DNA of 64,000 bases from Trichomonas tenax (GCA_023091735.1 JALKBU010000034.1:1-64000); one strand, 5' to 3'; shown: positions 37,176-48,068, counted from the stretch's first letter. Translations and numbers: made by a program. Notes: generated from the sequence alone by a model not told the origin.

Positions 37176-38437
37176 ATGCATACAGTTGTAGTACATTTGT
37201 TTTTGCTGGCTTTTTCAATTGCATTCTACGTATCTAATTTATCCAGCTCTATTCCTATCTACAAATATAGAATCTTTGAACAAATTATCGAAATTAATTC
37301 AAACATTACGAAAGTCTTCCCATTTTACGAGGTGCCGAGTGAACATTTGATAGAAATACGCCGATTTAAGAACAAAACATTCTTTAATTATTCGCTCGTC
37401 ACTACAGATAAACCAGCGGTGTTCCGATATGCTCATACCTTCAATCTGTAATCTACCTATCGATATATGATCACGCTTATTGCTCATTAGTTCCCAAAAT
37501 TCGAGATATTCAAATACATATGCTTGCTCCTTACGATAAATTAGAAATGGAAGGTAACAGAAAGAATATAGGCGTCTACAACATCGGTCTCATGTTCCAA
37601 CAGCGATATCCTCAATGAGGTCACTTAATTCACGATATGCTTTGTTGCTTGACTTATATTCCACAATACATCATAGACCAAGGCTGCGTAGCGCCCGGTC
37701 CGTGGAGTGGTTCCCATGCAGCAATTGATTGGATGAAATTTTTAAAGTGGAATATTACACTGATTGATGGATATTCTACATTTGAGGTTTATGTTCGTCA
37801 ACTATATGTTGTAAATCCTACAGTAATTGCACCCGGTGCAACAACTGGTGGAATTCCAAGATTAAGAGCTCGAATTGGAGAAATTCATCCAATTGAACAG
37901 ATTCCAGCAACAAGATTCGTTTTTCTCAGACGCACAGGACGCAGGTCTATATTGAACTTCGACGCACTCTTCGAAGAGATAAAGAAGGTCACAAAAATCG
38001 ATGAAGGATGTCAGTGGGAAATGCTGAATCTAAATCCAAATCTCACAGCTGTCTGCTATGAGTGGGCATCGTTTAAAGTAGTTGTAACAGCAGGCGGCTC
38101 AATGTGCTACAACTCTCTGTTCATGAAGAAAGGAACAGGCTTCTGTCTTGCGTTTTCTACCAAACTTGACGACCCTAACATTCAGCTATTCATGGTATCT
38201 GAAATTTTCTCAATCGGTGTCTTCCACACGCAGTATTCACACATTGTCGAACCAGGAATGGTTGATATACAAAGGATGGTCAAATACACACAGTATATAA
38301 TCAATGCTGTGAAATATGGACATTATCTTCATACAGATGGCTTAACAACTTATTTCAATATCAACGATATGCTGGCCTGCTCTAAGCATCGCATTAATCC
38401 TATGTACGTTGATTATTTTGTTGAAGAAGAAGTTTGA
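37176..38437 (+). pseudogene. Family 61-type glycosyltransferase (DUF563/EOGT-like), broken
   Basis: Three pieces form one protein of about 420 residues. An N-terminal signal-anchor (VVHLFLLAFSIAFYVSNL) lies in the first frame (37176-37451). A second frame continues VIYLSIYDHAYCSLVPK to RYPQ, where TGA at 37616-37618 probably replaces a Trp codon. GHLIHDMLCCLTYIPQY then leads into the GT61 core (APGATTGGIPRLRARIG, FVFLRRTGRRSILNFDAL, VVTAGGSMCYNSLFM). There are thus one frameshift near 37445 and one nonsense codon. The family adds sugars in the secretory pathway. Start follows a TCATTCA box. Confidence 0.8.
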
Positions 38438-38867
38438 TATATTTGCAAATTATGCGTTTATGATAAAATAAAAATAGAATTTTAATATCAAGATATTGAG
38501 TATTGATCATCATCATTTGAGGAGCAATTCGGTAAACAACAATATCTTTCAATATTTTTCCATGATGTTTGGTAAAAGTGTTCCCAACAAGTTCTCTCAA
38601 AGTCGAAAGGATTGCTGACAAAAAATTTTGATCATCCACTGTATATTATAAATCAAGTTACAGATTTAATATTAAATTTAGAAATGATGGATGATAAATT
38701 TTTTTAATTCAATACATCGATAATGGATCAGTCAGCGTAGATTGCGTGTGGAAGAGACCGATTAGAAAGATATAAATTGAGAAAATACAATGTTCATTTG
38801 CGTAAAGTTAACTAAAATAGTGGATATAATGAAAAACAAATATTTTGAGAGAATGATAAAAACAATC
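38438..38867. other. Convergent intergenic gap, 430 bp
   Basis: Lies between the 3' ends of the GT61 and Vps37 genes. No promoter, ORF or repeat is recognised. Confidence 0.5.
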
Positions 38868-39638
38868 TCACATTGGAGGGTTTACCTCGAGGTATACATA
38901 GAGTTGGCGGCAAGTCTCTTCTTCCGTTTTATTTGCATAAAAATCTCGAATGAATGTCTTGTAATCAATCTGTCCATTCTTATATGCTTGAATTATCTGA
39001 TCTGAACGCACCCTATACTGATTGTAAGAGTTTTTCATGTATTCAAGCTTATATCTGTAGGCCTGACCCAATCCATGTGGACTGCTCATTTGAGCTCTCT
39101 GTGCCTCGAACTGTTGTTGCTGTGCAGAAAACACTTTATATTCGGATGTCAAAATATCCATTTTGTCGGTGTCTCTCTTCACTTTATCTTTGAGCTCAGT
39201 GATTTTTGAATAGAGTGTATTCTGTTCGTTGACAGCACGTGAAATAGAAGGCAAAGAATACAAAGCGCGATTTCTTGTATCTGGATTTGCAACATCTTGA
39301 GGTGGCATTCTCTGTGCGAGATCGTTAATTTCGTTGTTGTTCACTTGATGAGGATTTAAGCTAGGAATATCGGTGTAAATTTTCGCTTGATCAATGCAGT
39401 CGCAGATTGTATAATGTGGACACCAATATTGAATAATTGGGAACTTTATATCAACCTTTTGGCTGTTTTTGTCATAAATAACAATGCTTGGCGCCATCAT
39501 TGGAAAATTGTGGGTGAAATTAACTGCTATTGTGAGATTCGGACGACGTGGAAATACAATTGTGATTGCGGTGCTTGTTGGGACAGCATTCGGGTATTTC
39601 GATAATGCTTCTCTAACTTGATAATCGAGAATACTCAT
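38868..39638 (-). CDS. ESCRT-I subunit Vps37, with N-terminal UEV-like domain
   Basis: The 256-residue protein has a UEV/E2-like N-terminal half (AITIVFPRRPNLTIAVNF, FPMMAPSIVIYD, YWCPHYTICDCIDQAK) lacking the catalytic cysteine region, followed by a coiled-coil Mod(r) domain ending in SDQIIQAYKNGQIDYKTFIRD and a TEEETCRQLY helix. This is the VPS37A layout. ESCRT-I sorts ubiquitinated cargo into multivesicular bodies. A TCACTTTT box (39644-39651) is 5 bases upstream of the ATG. TSG101-like assignment is less likely because the C-terminal core is of Mod(r) type. Confidence 0.78.
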   Translation of the reverse strand: MSILDYQVREALSKYPNAVPTSTAITIVFPRRPNLTIAVNFTHNFPMMAPSIVIYDKNSQKVDIKFPIIQYWCPHYTICDCIDQAKIYTDIPSLNPHQVNNNEINDLAQRMPPQDVANPDTRNRALYSLPSISRAVNEQNTLYSKITELKDKVKRDTDKMDILTSEYKVFSAQQQQFEAQRAQMSSPHGLGQAYRYKLEYMKNSYNQYRVRSDQIIQAYKNGQIDYKTFIRDFYANKTEEETCRQLYVYLEVNPPM

Positions 39639-39643
39639 TTTTG

Positions 39644-39651
39644 AAAAGTGA
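39644..39651 (-). promoter_or_regulatory. Initiator-like box TCACTTTT of the Vps37 gene
   Basis: Coding-strand TCACTTTTCAAAAATG gives a leader of about 10 bases if transcription starts at the A of TCA. Confidence 0.6.
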
Positions 39652-40153
39652 CAAAAAATGAAAAACTTTCTCTTTCTTCATTTTCCATACTGACGATGAC
39701 ATTTTCCAAAGAATTTCAACCTTTTGAGGTTTTTGAGATCCAAATTGCAAATTTTTATGAGATACAGCCTTGTTCACAGCTAATTTTAACTCACCACACG
39801 CATGCTTTTAAATATCACTTGATCATAGTTTTCAAACACATCTTTTTGATGTTATTATTATTCGAATTAACATCTTATTCATCATATTTAGAGAATTTAT
39901 GAACAATATCCATTATTATTAATGAATTCCTATCTTCTGGTGATGGTAAATCTCATTCATTTTTCTTATTTCAAAATTTGAAATTCATATTTAATGAATT
40001 ATTAATGCTGATATTCCTCATCCTAAAATTTGAAGTCCCTCTCAATTTATTTTTAGATTTCATTTAACTTAATTTTTCCGAATCTTAAGAAATTTAATCA
40101 TGAAAGAAATAACTTATTGCATCTCTTATAACTCATTTATAATATCGTTGGAA

Positions 40154-41010
40154 TTACATATCATGAATAAACACCCATCCAAAATATCGCAAATATGATA
40201 AACACGTTGGAACGATTGAAGAAGTAGCAATGGGTTTGTTGACAATAACAGTTATCAAAGGAATATCAAACACTGTTTTGCCATTCACTATGCATCCATT
40301 CGTGGCATATTTAGTTTGGCAGAATGAATTTATGAATCGAATTTGGCTGGTTTCATAAAAATGGACCAATGTCGAATATTTGTTATCAAATAAAGAAAAT
40401 GATTAGTTCTCCAGCAACCAATTAAAGATACTGATGATGTGTTATTCAAAAGATTAACCTTGTAGCTTCTCATTTCAATCTCAACATCAGATGAATGAGC
40501 ATAGATTGTTGCAGCATAATATTAATGTTTTTAATCGAATAACTTGGAGGATGGTATCCACAATGAATCGCTCCTTCATAAGAACTAGCTTTGGAATATG
40601 GCTGATTAATGTTTTCCTACGAAATTGGTGCAAAACAAGCATCAATGGAATATTGAGAAGAAACATATGTAATATCGACACTTTGATTTGATTTAGCTAT
40701 AAGAAAGGCAAAAACTATTGTGTTGCAATCATTTACATCAACAAAGGAAATCGAGCATTTTTTTCCATCAAATCCAATTGTTGATGATTTAACAGTTGAA
40801 TCATAATTCATTCCAACATTCCCCATACATAACACAAATTTACAATTAAATCAGCTTGTCGTTGAATATTAATTGCACATTCGCTACATGCAGAAAATGC
40901 GCTATATTTAATTTTAATGGAATTCGTTCCATCATCTACAGATGGAAAACAGTCGTGAGAAACACATATTCCATTAAAGAATCAAGTTTGGCAAATCTCA
41001 ATGTAAAAAT
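40154..41010 (-). pseudogene. Decayed reading frame of a cysteine-containing protein
   Basis: Reading the minus strand from about 41010 downward, protein-like segments appear in successive frames: NGICVSHDCFPSVDDGTNSI, then STVKSSTIGFDGKKCSISFV with DVNDCNTIVFAFLIAKSNQ, then YYAATIYAHSSDVEIEMRSY. They are separated by stops and frame changes. The composition (Ser, Asn, Asp, Cys, hydrophobic strands) suggests a surface or secreted protein. No family is recognised. Chance open stretches in A+T-rich DNA are an alternative, but long Asn/Ser/Cys-containing runs argue for a relic. Confidence 0.45.
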
Positions 41011-41526
41011 ATCACTTTTACGACATATTTTTAATTTTGAAAATTATGACATGTAATATTAAATATAAATCTACATGTCATAAATATTTTCAATATTGCA
41101 GCATTTGATATATTGTATTCATATTCTCACTAAATCAGATTGAAAAAATTGAATAATCTATACAAATTTTGAATTAAAAAATGTAACAAGCTTAATATTG
41201 TTAACAAATTCAAACGATAATAAATATTTGAATGTAAATCTTTCAGTTTCAGATTGCTATACAACGGTCTATATTGTAAAAATTAACAAAATAAATGAAA
41301 ACAAATCCTGGGGAAACATTCATGTGAAATCAATAGCAACAATGGATCTTTATTTGAGGAACTACAATTACAAAATATAGATCAAGTTTTTGAATGTTAC
41401 TCAAAAAGATGGACATTATTTTAAATCATTGGTAATTTTTGAAAATTTGGTATCTGCAAAGGGCTATGGTGCATATGTTTTATTTAAAAATTGTTGGTGT
41501 AAATACAAAAAATTTAATTATAATTA

Positions 41527-41558
41527 TGACATGTAAATTCGATTGTTTGACGTGTAAA
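41527..41558 (+). promoter_or_regulatory. Two adjacent recurrent motifs (TGACATGTAAA, TGACGTGTAAA)
   Basis: Exact TGWCRYGTAAA matches at 41527-41537 and 41548-41558, 10 bp apart in the same orientation, not near any intact start codon. Confidence 0.4.
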
Positions 41559-42573
41559 TTTGTTTTGCCACAAATGATGTTTAAAGTTAAAAAAAACAAT
41601 TTTTATTGTATATCCATATTCTATCGATTCTATAAATGCTAATAAACTTATAAAAAGTATATATTAGGCAAGATAAATGTAATGAAAATTTAAATGTGTA
41701 TATAATGGTTAGTTATTGTAGGTATATATTCTATAGCATATAATGTAATTTGTGTTATCATCATACATCGAATATATCCATCAGAAGGGTCTGAAAATAC
41801 AAAAAAAGCAAAAAGTGGGAAAAGTGATAGTTTTTAAGTTCGAAAATATATTATTGTATAATATATGTATATGCTAAAGAACACATATTATATTTCTGAG
41901 GATCTTTCAAAATATGATCGGAAACCGTTAACATGACAATATATTTTGTATGATATTATAATTATATTGTATTTTTATTGTAGATATTTCAAAAAATCTG
42001 ACTCATAGAATATATTGTGAGGGCACTTCTAAATTTGATGGTTACATTGTACATAATTTATCTATCCTATTATTATTTTACGACATTCAATATTTGTGAA
42101 GATTTTTTCAGACCATACAAAAGTTTGTTATTAAATATTGCGTAATTCTGATGTTCAGCATTCATCTAATATTATTTTTGAAAGGTTAAATTCATTTTAT
42201 TTTTACTTAACAGCATAATCAAAATATAATATAAATACATAATATTGTATTTATATTAATTTGAGTATGTCTCTCAATTTTTCCCCTCAAATATTTATTT
42301 TCTTAATATTTTTTTAAACAAATATATACATGTTGTATGATAACCATTATTTATTTTATTTTTTTTTGACAACGTTTTTTTCAAATTCTCTGTTGTTTCG
42401 ATTTTTAAGCTACGCAATGTCCGTTCATATTTAAATCTCAAAATGTTATTTATAATTTTTAGAATATTCACAAGTTTATTTGTTCGAATATTATTGAAAA
42501 TTAAAGATGCATATTACCATGTATATAACAAAGTTGATCCAAATATTTTCAAAATAATCATTATTTGTTTTTT

Positions 42574-43536
42574 ATGTTCCAAGTTATACACACTCGATTA
42601 AACAACTGCCAAATAAACATTCCCAACAAGATCGGCAAGTACGAGGTCGAGAAGATCATAGGGAAGGGAGGCTTCGCCGTCGTCGTCAGCGCCATTGATC
42701 CAAAAACGAAAATAAGATATGCGATAAAAATCGTTAGTAGAGAAGAACTCGTGAAGCAGAACTTGATATTTTACTTCGAAAATGAACTCCGCTTATGCAG
42801 CAGGTTTAATCATCCAGCAATTGTTAAAGTTCACAAAATTATTTACGAGAAAGAAAGCATTATGATCGCTATGGATTATCTTCCTGGGGGAGACATACAA
42901 TCAATATTTGCCAAAGGCATAAGGTTCTCATATGACGAACAAATTCGTGTAGCGACTCAAATTCTCGGCGCATTACAGTATCTGCATCATCGTGGAATTT
43001 CACATAGAGATATAAAGCCAGAAAACATTCTATTTGACGATAGTATGAACGCGAAATTAATTGATTTTGGATTATCAAAAGAAAATTCGTCCGCATTGCA
43101 CACATATTGCGGAACACCTTTCTATATGGCTCCTGAAGTTATATGTAATGACACATATGATGGAAAGAAAGCTGACATTTGGGCATTTGGTATCGTGCTT
43201 CATATCATGTCAACAGGACGTTTCCCTTGGAACCCAATGTCGGAGGTGCAACTTCTGAAAGAACTGCAATCAATGACACTCGACTTGCAAATAGAGCCGA
43301 AGGGAACAATTGGAAATTTAATCAGAAACGCGTTAGTCTTCAACTTTAATGAGAGAGCTTCAGCCGATGATCTAGTGGTTGGGCTGAACAGAGATATGAC
43401 GCACAAGGCTTGTGTGTCGAAGATTTCATATCAGCCGAAAAAGAATTATGATGCGATCCTTCCAAAGTTGACAATAAGGAATTCAACTACTAATTTCGTC
43501 AAAATAAGACATTTTGACGTAACTTTCAAAGATTGA
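42574..43536 (+). CDS. CAMK/SNF1-like Ser/Thr protein kinase, intact
   Basis: The 320-residue protein is a complete kinase domain with a short C-terminal tail. Visible motifs: G-loop IGKGGFAVVV, Lys in [17 protein letters not shown] in KLIDFGLSKENSS, and CGTPFYMAPE. The subfamily is CAMK/AMPK-like, as is usual for the large trichomonad kinomes. I use the first ATG in frame (42574). A broken paralogue with the same sequence landmarks lies at 45601-46568. No regulatory domain is attached. The substrate is unknown. Confidence 0.9.
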   Translation: MFQVIHTRLNNCQINIPNKIGKYEVEKIIGKGGFAVVVSAIDPKTKIRYAIKIVSREELVKQNLIFYFENELRLCSRFNHPAIVKVHKIIYEKESIMIAMDYLPGGDIQSIFAKGIRFSYDEQIRVATQILGALQYLHHRGISHRDIKPENILFDDSMNAKLIDFGLSKENSSALHTYCGTPFYMAPEVICNDTYDGKKADIWAFGIVLHIMSTGRFPWNPMSEVQLLKELQSMTLDLQIEPKGTIGNLIRNALVFNFNERASADDLVVGLNRDMTHKACVSKISYQPKKNYDAILPKLTIRNSTTNFVKIRHFDVTFKD

Positions 43537-43764
43537 TTCCTTAATTGTTTTTATTTTATGTTCATTTTGATTTTGTTATTGATATTTTGTATGCGATTTT
43601 ATCTAAACATGTTATTTTTCAAATGCTTTCATTATATTTCCTTTCACGAGTCGTTATTACTGATTAGTGAGAAAAGATATTTCAATATTGAGAATTGTCA
43701 AATCAAAATCCAAACTTTAATGAAGCTATATGATGAATAGTCAAGATTGCGTTATATAACAAGT

Positions 43765-45285
43765 TTACATTTTAGTAAAAACAAGTGATGCTTTCTTCGG
43801 TTTCTCGATACCAAAACTAATCGAGATTGATGCAGGTTCGAATGGTTTTGGCTCAGGAATTTGTGCATCAATAAAGCATCCATCACTCAGTATTTGTACA
43901 TTATGTGTTTCGTTACATGGGTGTTCAGTTTCGCCGAATTTCGAATTCTCGAACTCTTCTTTCATTAGTTTCAAATTCATCGGCGGAAGTAAAGCGTGTT
44001 TATGCATGGAATCACCAATGACTTTGTACTCTGTTGGAAATTCATTTGGATGCTTTTCAACAATTGAGTGGAGCTCTTTAGGAATCAAACGAATTGATTT
44101 TGGTGGCACAATGAGAAGCAACTGAACAGCCATCGGAATTCGACTATCCTTGTCAAAGTTATTTGGTAATTCACGAAGAAGCTTAACAAATAGATGAAGT
44201 GGAGGAGGATCTTGATATTCATATAAAAATGTCAAATCTGGGCATCCACACTTATAGTAATGCTGCATCCACATGAAAACGCGTAAAGTATCATCAACAA
44301 CTTTCTGTGGAGTTTGAATTAAAGATTCTGTAATTAAATTTTGACTAATTCTGTTGTTAACAATATAACATTCCAAGTATTTCTTAAGTAACTCGATATT
44401 GATCTCATTGCCATTCACAACAAATCCACCAACAATTTTTCTCGCTTGTCTATAATTATAGATTATTGCGTCATAATCCTGTGAATAGAAGTCCATTTCA
44501 TTGAAGCCAGGGAAGAAATCGTTTTTGAACAAAAATGAAAGAAAAACATAATCATCAATAAATCTTTCGTAATCAGGCTGCATCCAAGTTTCAAACTGCT
44601 GCAATATATATTCCCTCACTTTGCTCATATAGAATACGCTATAGTCAGTTCCTGTTTGTGGTTCAAATATTAATACAATATTGGGATTGTGTGTTGATAA
44701 TGAAAGGAAGATGAAATCAGTGTCCACGCTGTAAATAAATGTCTTGTCTTTCTCTGAATAGTCGTTCATTTGAGTTTTCAAGCGGATAAAATCCATAATT
44801 TTGTGTTCTCCTTCTCCTGGAGCGTAAAAATCACTATAATAGATTTTCTGTTTGGACCATAATGCATCTGACTTTACTTTTTCAATGATTTGTTCACGAA
44901 TTAATTTGTCTAAATTAATCATGAAAGGTGTTCCTGGAGATATATTCACTGTGTCAAATGATCCCTCAATGTATGATGTAGCTATCGCATATCTTCTGGA
45001 GCGTTGTTGAGAAATTTTTGCTGCAGGAGCAATCCCATCAACGGCAATGAATATGCTCTTTGATGGATTTGTTTGTTTGACTATATCATCTATCTTGCCT
45101 ATTATCACCCTAGCAAATTCTTTGTTTGGTAAATCTGACTTATAATCTAATTTTTTCATTACATAATATATCATTGAGTTCATATCAATGTAAAGATTGT
45201 CGCAAGGTTTTTTGTTGTAACTAAGGGTGCTTTTGATACCAGATGAACTCGATATCAAGAATTTAAGAAAACCAGGAACTCCCAT
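43765..45285 (-). CDS. XRN-family 5'-3' exoribonuclease, short form
   Basis: The 506-residue protein begins MGVPGFLKFL, the canonical XRN start, and has the catalytic landmarks: DNLYIDMNSMIYYV, FIAVDGIAPAAKISQQRSRR, PGTPFM, YAPGEGEHKIMDFIR, DTDFIFLSLSTHNPNI and IDDYVFLSFLFKNDFFPGF. Acidic metal ligands appear conserved. XRN enzymes degrade 5'-monophosphate RNA. Xrn1 and Xrn2/Rat1 are far longer (roughly 900-1700 residues); here only the catalytic core is present, with a weak CR2. A TAAAGTGACAAAA sequence lies just before the ATG. Confidence 0.9.
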   Translation of the reverse strand: MGVPGFLKFLISSSSGIKSTLSYNKKPCDNLYIDMNSMIYYVMKKLDYKSDLPNKEFARVIIGKIDDIVKQTNPSKSIFIAVDGIAPAAKISQQRSRRYAIATSYIEGSFDTVNISPGTPFMINLDKLIREQIIEKVKSDALWSKQKIYYSDFYAPGEGEHKIMDFIRLKTQMNDYSEKDKTFIYSVDTDFIFLSLSTHNPNIVLIFEPQTGTDYSVFYMSKVREYILQQFETWMQPDYERFIDDYVFLSFLFKNDFFPGFNEMDFYSQDYDAIIYNYRQARKIVGGFVVNGNEINIELLKKYLECYIVNNRISQNLITESLIQTPQKVVDDTLRVFMWMQHYYKCGCPDLTFLYEYQDPPPLHLFVKLLRELPNNFDKDSRIPMAVQLLLIVPPKSIRLIPKELHSIVEKHPNEFPTEYKVIGDSMHKHALLPPMNLKLMKEEFENSKFGETEHPCNETHNVQILSDGCFIDAQIPEPKPFEPASISISFGIEKPKKASLVFTKM

Positions 45286-45600
45286 AATATTTTTGTCACT
45301 TTACTAATCAAAAATTAATCAAAAATTAATCGACTTTTAAAGCATCAACATATAAATTTATATTTACATATATGAGTTGTATATATATTAAAATTCTTCG
45401 CCCATTTTGAAGCAATTTTAAAAAATTGAATATATAATATTCAAACAACTAATTGACAATTAATGCTAAGCTTCGGGGACCGAGTGTGCCAATTTTTGTT
45501 ATTTACAAACATATTTTAATAATTTAATAAAATATCAAAAAATACGCTTATCAATCATGAAACTTAATTACAATTTTTATTCAAACAAATTGAATATGGC
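45286..45600. other. Intergenic gap, 315 bp
   Basis: A+T-rich. It contains the XRN promoter region and the 3' flank of the kinase pseudogene. Nothing else seen. Confidence 0.5.
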
Positions 45601-46568
45601 TTAGAGGAGTCTCTTTCTAACCATTAAATTAAATTGTTGCTGAGATTTTTTTGTTATCAATTTAGGAGTATTCCTTAAGAACATTGGAGCTTTAATTGTT
45701 AGTTTAGGTAAAGACGTCTGTTTTGAAGCATTTCTTTGATTATTAAATTCTGCAATTGAAAGTCCGCGAGCTTGAACTTGATTCTGTTGCAAATACAAGA
45801 GCAGGTCCTCAGAAGACATCCTCTTCTTTGGATCAATGATCAAAGCATTTGATAAAATTGTTCCCAAAATTCCTTTAGGTTCTATGTCTATTTCGAGTTT
45901 GTTCTGCTGTATATCCTTGATGAATTGTGACTTGGCCTTCAGTTCGAATGGGAGATTACCTGTTACTAACATATGAAGAGTAACACCAAAAGCCCATACA
46001 TCAGCCTTCCTGCCATCATATTCATTTGTCGTTATGACTTCTGGAGCCATGTACCAAGACGTTCCGCAGAAGAATTTTCTTTGGCCAAACCAAAATCTAC
46101 GAGTTTTGGATTTAATGCTTCGTCATAAAGTATGTTCTCTGGCTTTATGTCGCGATGGCTTATTCCTCTTTTATGTAGATAAACTAATCCGTCCAATATT
46201 TGATAAGCGATACGAATATGTTCTTCAAACGAGAGATGTAAACCATGCGAAATCAAAGACTGTAAATCACCGTTCTGTAAAAACTCCATGATAATCATCA
46301 TGATGTCAGGTTCATAAATAATATCGTGAACTTTAACAATCTATGGATGATCGAAGCCGGAACACAACCTGAGCTCATTTTCTAAATATATCATAATATT
46401 CTGTTTTTGCACTTCCACTCTGTTGACGATTTTTATTGCAAAATGATCTCCGGTTTTTCGATCCTGCGCTAAAACGACGACCGCAAATCCTCCCTTCCCA
46501 ATCTGTCTCAGGACTTTGTACTTTCCTATAATTGGAGGGACGCGAATGTGGTTTGAAATAGAATTCAT
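45601..46568 (-). pseudogene. CAMK/SNF1-like kinase pseudogene, paralogue of 42574-43536
   Basis: The kinase reads IGKYKVLRQIGKGGFAVVVL, FAIKIVNRV, then TAG at 46341-46343 within [14 protein letters not shown] where the intact paralogue has HPAIVKVHKII. The same frame goes on through HRDIKPEN and [13 protein letters not shown], then a frameshifting deletion of a dozen or so bases near 46064-46070 removes the residues equivalent to LHTYC before [11 protein letters not shown]. The C-terminal lobe is intact to 45601. Two independent lesions make this a pseudogene rather than an assembly error. Confidence 0.85.
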
Positions 46569-47254
46569 TTTTCAAACTGAATTTTTTTTTCTTCAAAAAT
46601 TTTAATAATGATAAATTCATTCTTATCATGAAAATGCAATTTGTAAAATTTTCTGAAAAATTATTTTTGATATAACATTGATTTCGATCATAAATAAATA
46701 TCATTTTATTTTGAATGATTCCAATTTTGATTATGAATTGAAAATTTGTTATTTGTTATTTTTGGATTCTTCGCTAGCAATCAAATATGATATGTTGTAA
46801 ATTTTAAGAGAATTGAATGCATATTCTGAAAAAATTGACAACTCGAAAAAATAACTTTGTAACATTACTTAATATCATATGTTGTATCATAACGATTCGA
46901 TGATTTTCAAAGAAGTTTTGTGAAAAGCTCACAAACATTTTGTTGTTCCTATCAAGGCGCAGCGCAATGTTTAGCTTCAATGATTGGAATGGAAAACTGT
47001 TTTCTGGACAATATAATAGTGAAAAACAGAAACAGTGTGTAAAAGCAATTTTGAATATAAATATTATCAACAAATACTTTCAAATCAATGAACCTGTGCA
47101 GAAAACACTAAAGATAAGATAATCAATCTATATCTGAATGTGTGGCATTGAATTAGAATCCTCAAAATTGATATTTTAAAATCATTAGATGTTAAACAAA
47201 TTAAAACGAATCTTTGGATAAGTCAAATCGAAGAATGAAATTATCGACAATGCT
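46569..47254. other. Intergenic gap, 686 bp
   Basis: A+T-rich. Short open stretches exist (for example 46967-47122 on the plus strand, MFSFNDWNGKLFSGQYN...) but without any promoter-like box or family match. No gene is supported. Confidence 0.45.
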
Positions 47255-47998
47255 TTATGATGCGTAAGGATTTGGTGCTGGGATCTGGCCTGCATAAGCG
47301 CCTCCTTGTGGAGGATAACCTCCCTGTGGTGGATAACCCTGCTGTGGAGGATAACCTCCCTGTGGTGGATAACCCTGCTGTGGAGCATATCCACCTGGTG
47401 GCGGGTAGCAGCCTTGTTGAGGATATCCACCATTCGATCCTGGAGGTGTTGGGTACCCTGGTTGTGGTGGATAGCCGCCGTTTGAGCCTGGCGGTGTTGG
47501 GTAGCCACCCTGCGGAGGATATCCTTGTGGTGGATAACCGCCCTGTGGTGGATAACTTGGCTGTGGCGGACCCATTCTTGGGCCTGCGCCAGCACCGATT
47601 GGCTTGTTGACGAATGGCTGGTCGCGTGGTGTGCATAGGTGAAGTCTGAGGTGGATCTTTCCGCCCTTCTTTACTCTAGCAACTGGGCGAAGGTCGAACC
47701 ACATGTCGGTGACAATGCCGAATTGGAGGCTTATTATTGGAATCTCAGTCCTTGATACCCACTCAGATGTTCCTGGATCCTGATCGAAGAGTGTAACAAT
47801 CAATTTCTCGTGTGGAGATGGGACCTGGAAGCAGAAGTACTGGTCGTACTTTGGCTTCTTGTTGTTCATGATCGTCCTTGTCTGCTGTGAGCTTCTAGCG
47901 ATTTGGAAGACGACGTATGGGTCGATCGAGCCGTGCCTGTCCATCTTAGGAAGCTTTGCGGCCTCAATACAGTGGACGTGAAGATTCATCACAGTCAT
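47255..47998 (-). CDS. C2-domain protein with proline-glutamine-glycine repeat tail
   Basis: The 247-residue protein has one N-terminal C2 domain (about residues 5-125): [29 protein letters not shown], and VTLFDQDPG with calcium-binding aspartates, so membrane or phospholipid binding is likely. The C-terminal 105 residues are tandem YPPQG/GGYPPQ and [10 protein letters not shown] repeats, similar to tails of annexin-VII and other C2-PQG proteins, suited to self-association. The DNA of the tail is an internal repeat. A run of 23 A precedes the ATG by three bases. Confidence 0.85.
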   Translation of the reverse strand: MTVMNLHVHCIEAAKLPKMDRHGSIDPYVVFQIARSSQQTRTIMNNKKPKYDQYFCFQVPSPHEKLIVTLFDQDPGTSEWVSRTEIPIISLQFGIVTDMWFDLRPVARVKKGGKIHLRLHLCTPRDQPFVNKPIGAGAGPRMGPPQPSYPPQGGYPPQGYPPQGGYPTPPGSNGGYPPQPGYPTPPGSNGGYPQQGCYPPPGGYAPQQGYPPQGGYPPQQGYPPQGGYPPQGGAYAGQIPAPNPYAS

Positions 47999-48001
47999 CT
48001 G

Positions 48002-48024
48002 TTTTTTTTTTTTTTTTTTTTTTT
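48002..48024. repeat. Homopolymer run T23 (A23 on the coding strand)
   Basis: Twenty-three T on the plus strand lie three bases from the start codon of the C2 protein gene. It is the longest homopolymer in the window. Length may be variable or affected by sequencing. Confidence 0.85.
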
Positions 48025-48068
48025 GATATAAAATTTCGCACTGTAATCACTTCATTTCTGTCAATCAT

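Larger units (their letters stand above)
39652..42573. other. Gene-poor region, 2.9 kb
   Basis: Very A+T-rich. It contains a decayed minus-strand reading frame (40154-41010), two TGWCRYGTAAA motifs, and a weak plus-strand open stretch (41198-41530, one TAG at 41378-41380) whose residues after the stop still look protein-like (VTQKDGHYFKSLVIF). The stretch from about 41600 to 42550 shows nothing I can support. Confidence 0.5.

Noticed and set aside
41198..41530. Plus-strand frame with one TAG in the 40-42 kb gene desert
   Set aside because: Weakly protein-like and rich in Asn/Lys/Ile/Tyr as expected of random A+T-rich sequence; kept only as a note.
43558..43740. 60-codon hydrophobic ORF after the intact kinase
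   Set aside because: Composition is what A+T-rich non-coding DNA gives (Phe, Leu, Ile); no start box or family feature.
46967..47122. Open stretch MFSFNDWNGKLFSGQYN...
   Set aside because: Somewhat protein-like but short, isolated and without promoter signals; could be a relic but not supportable.
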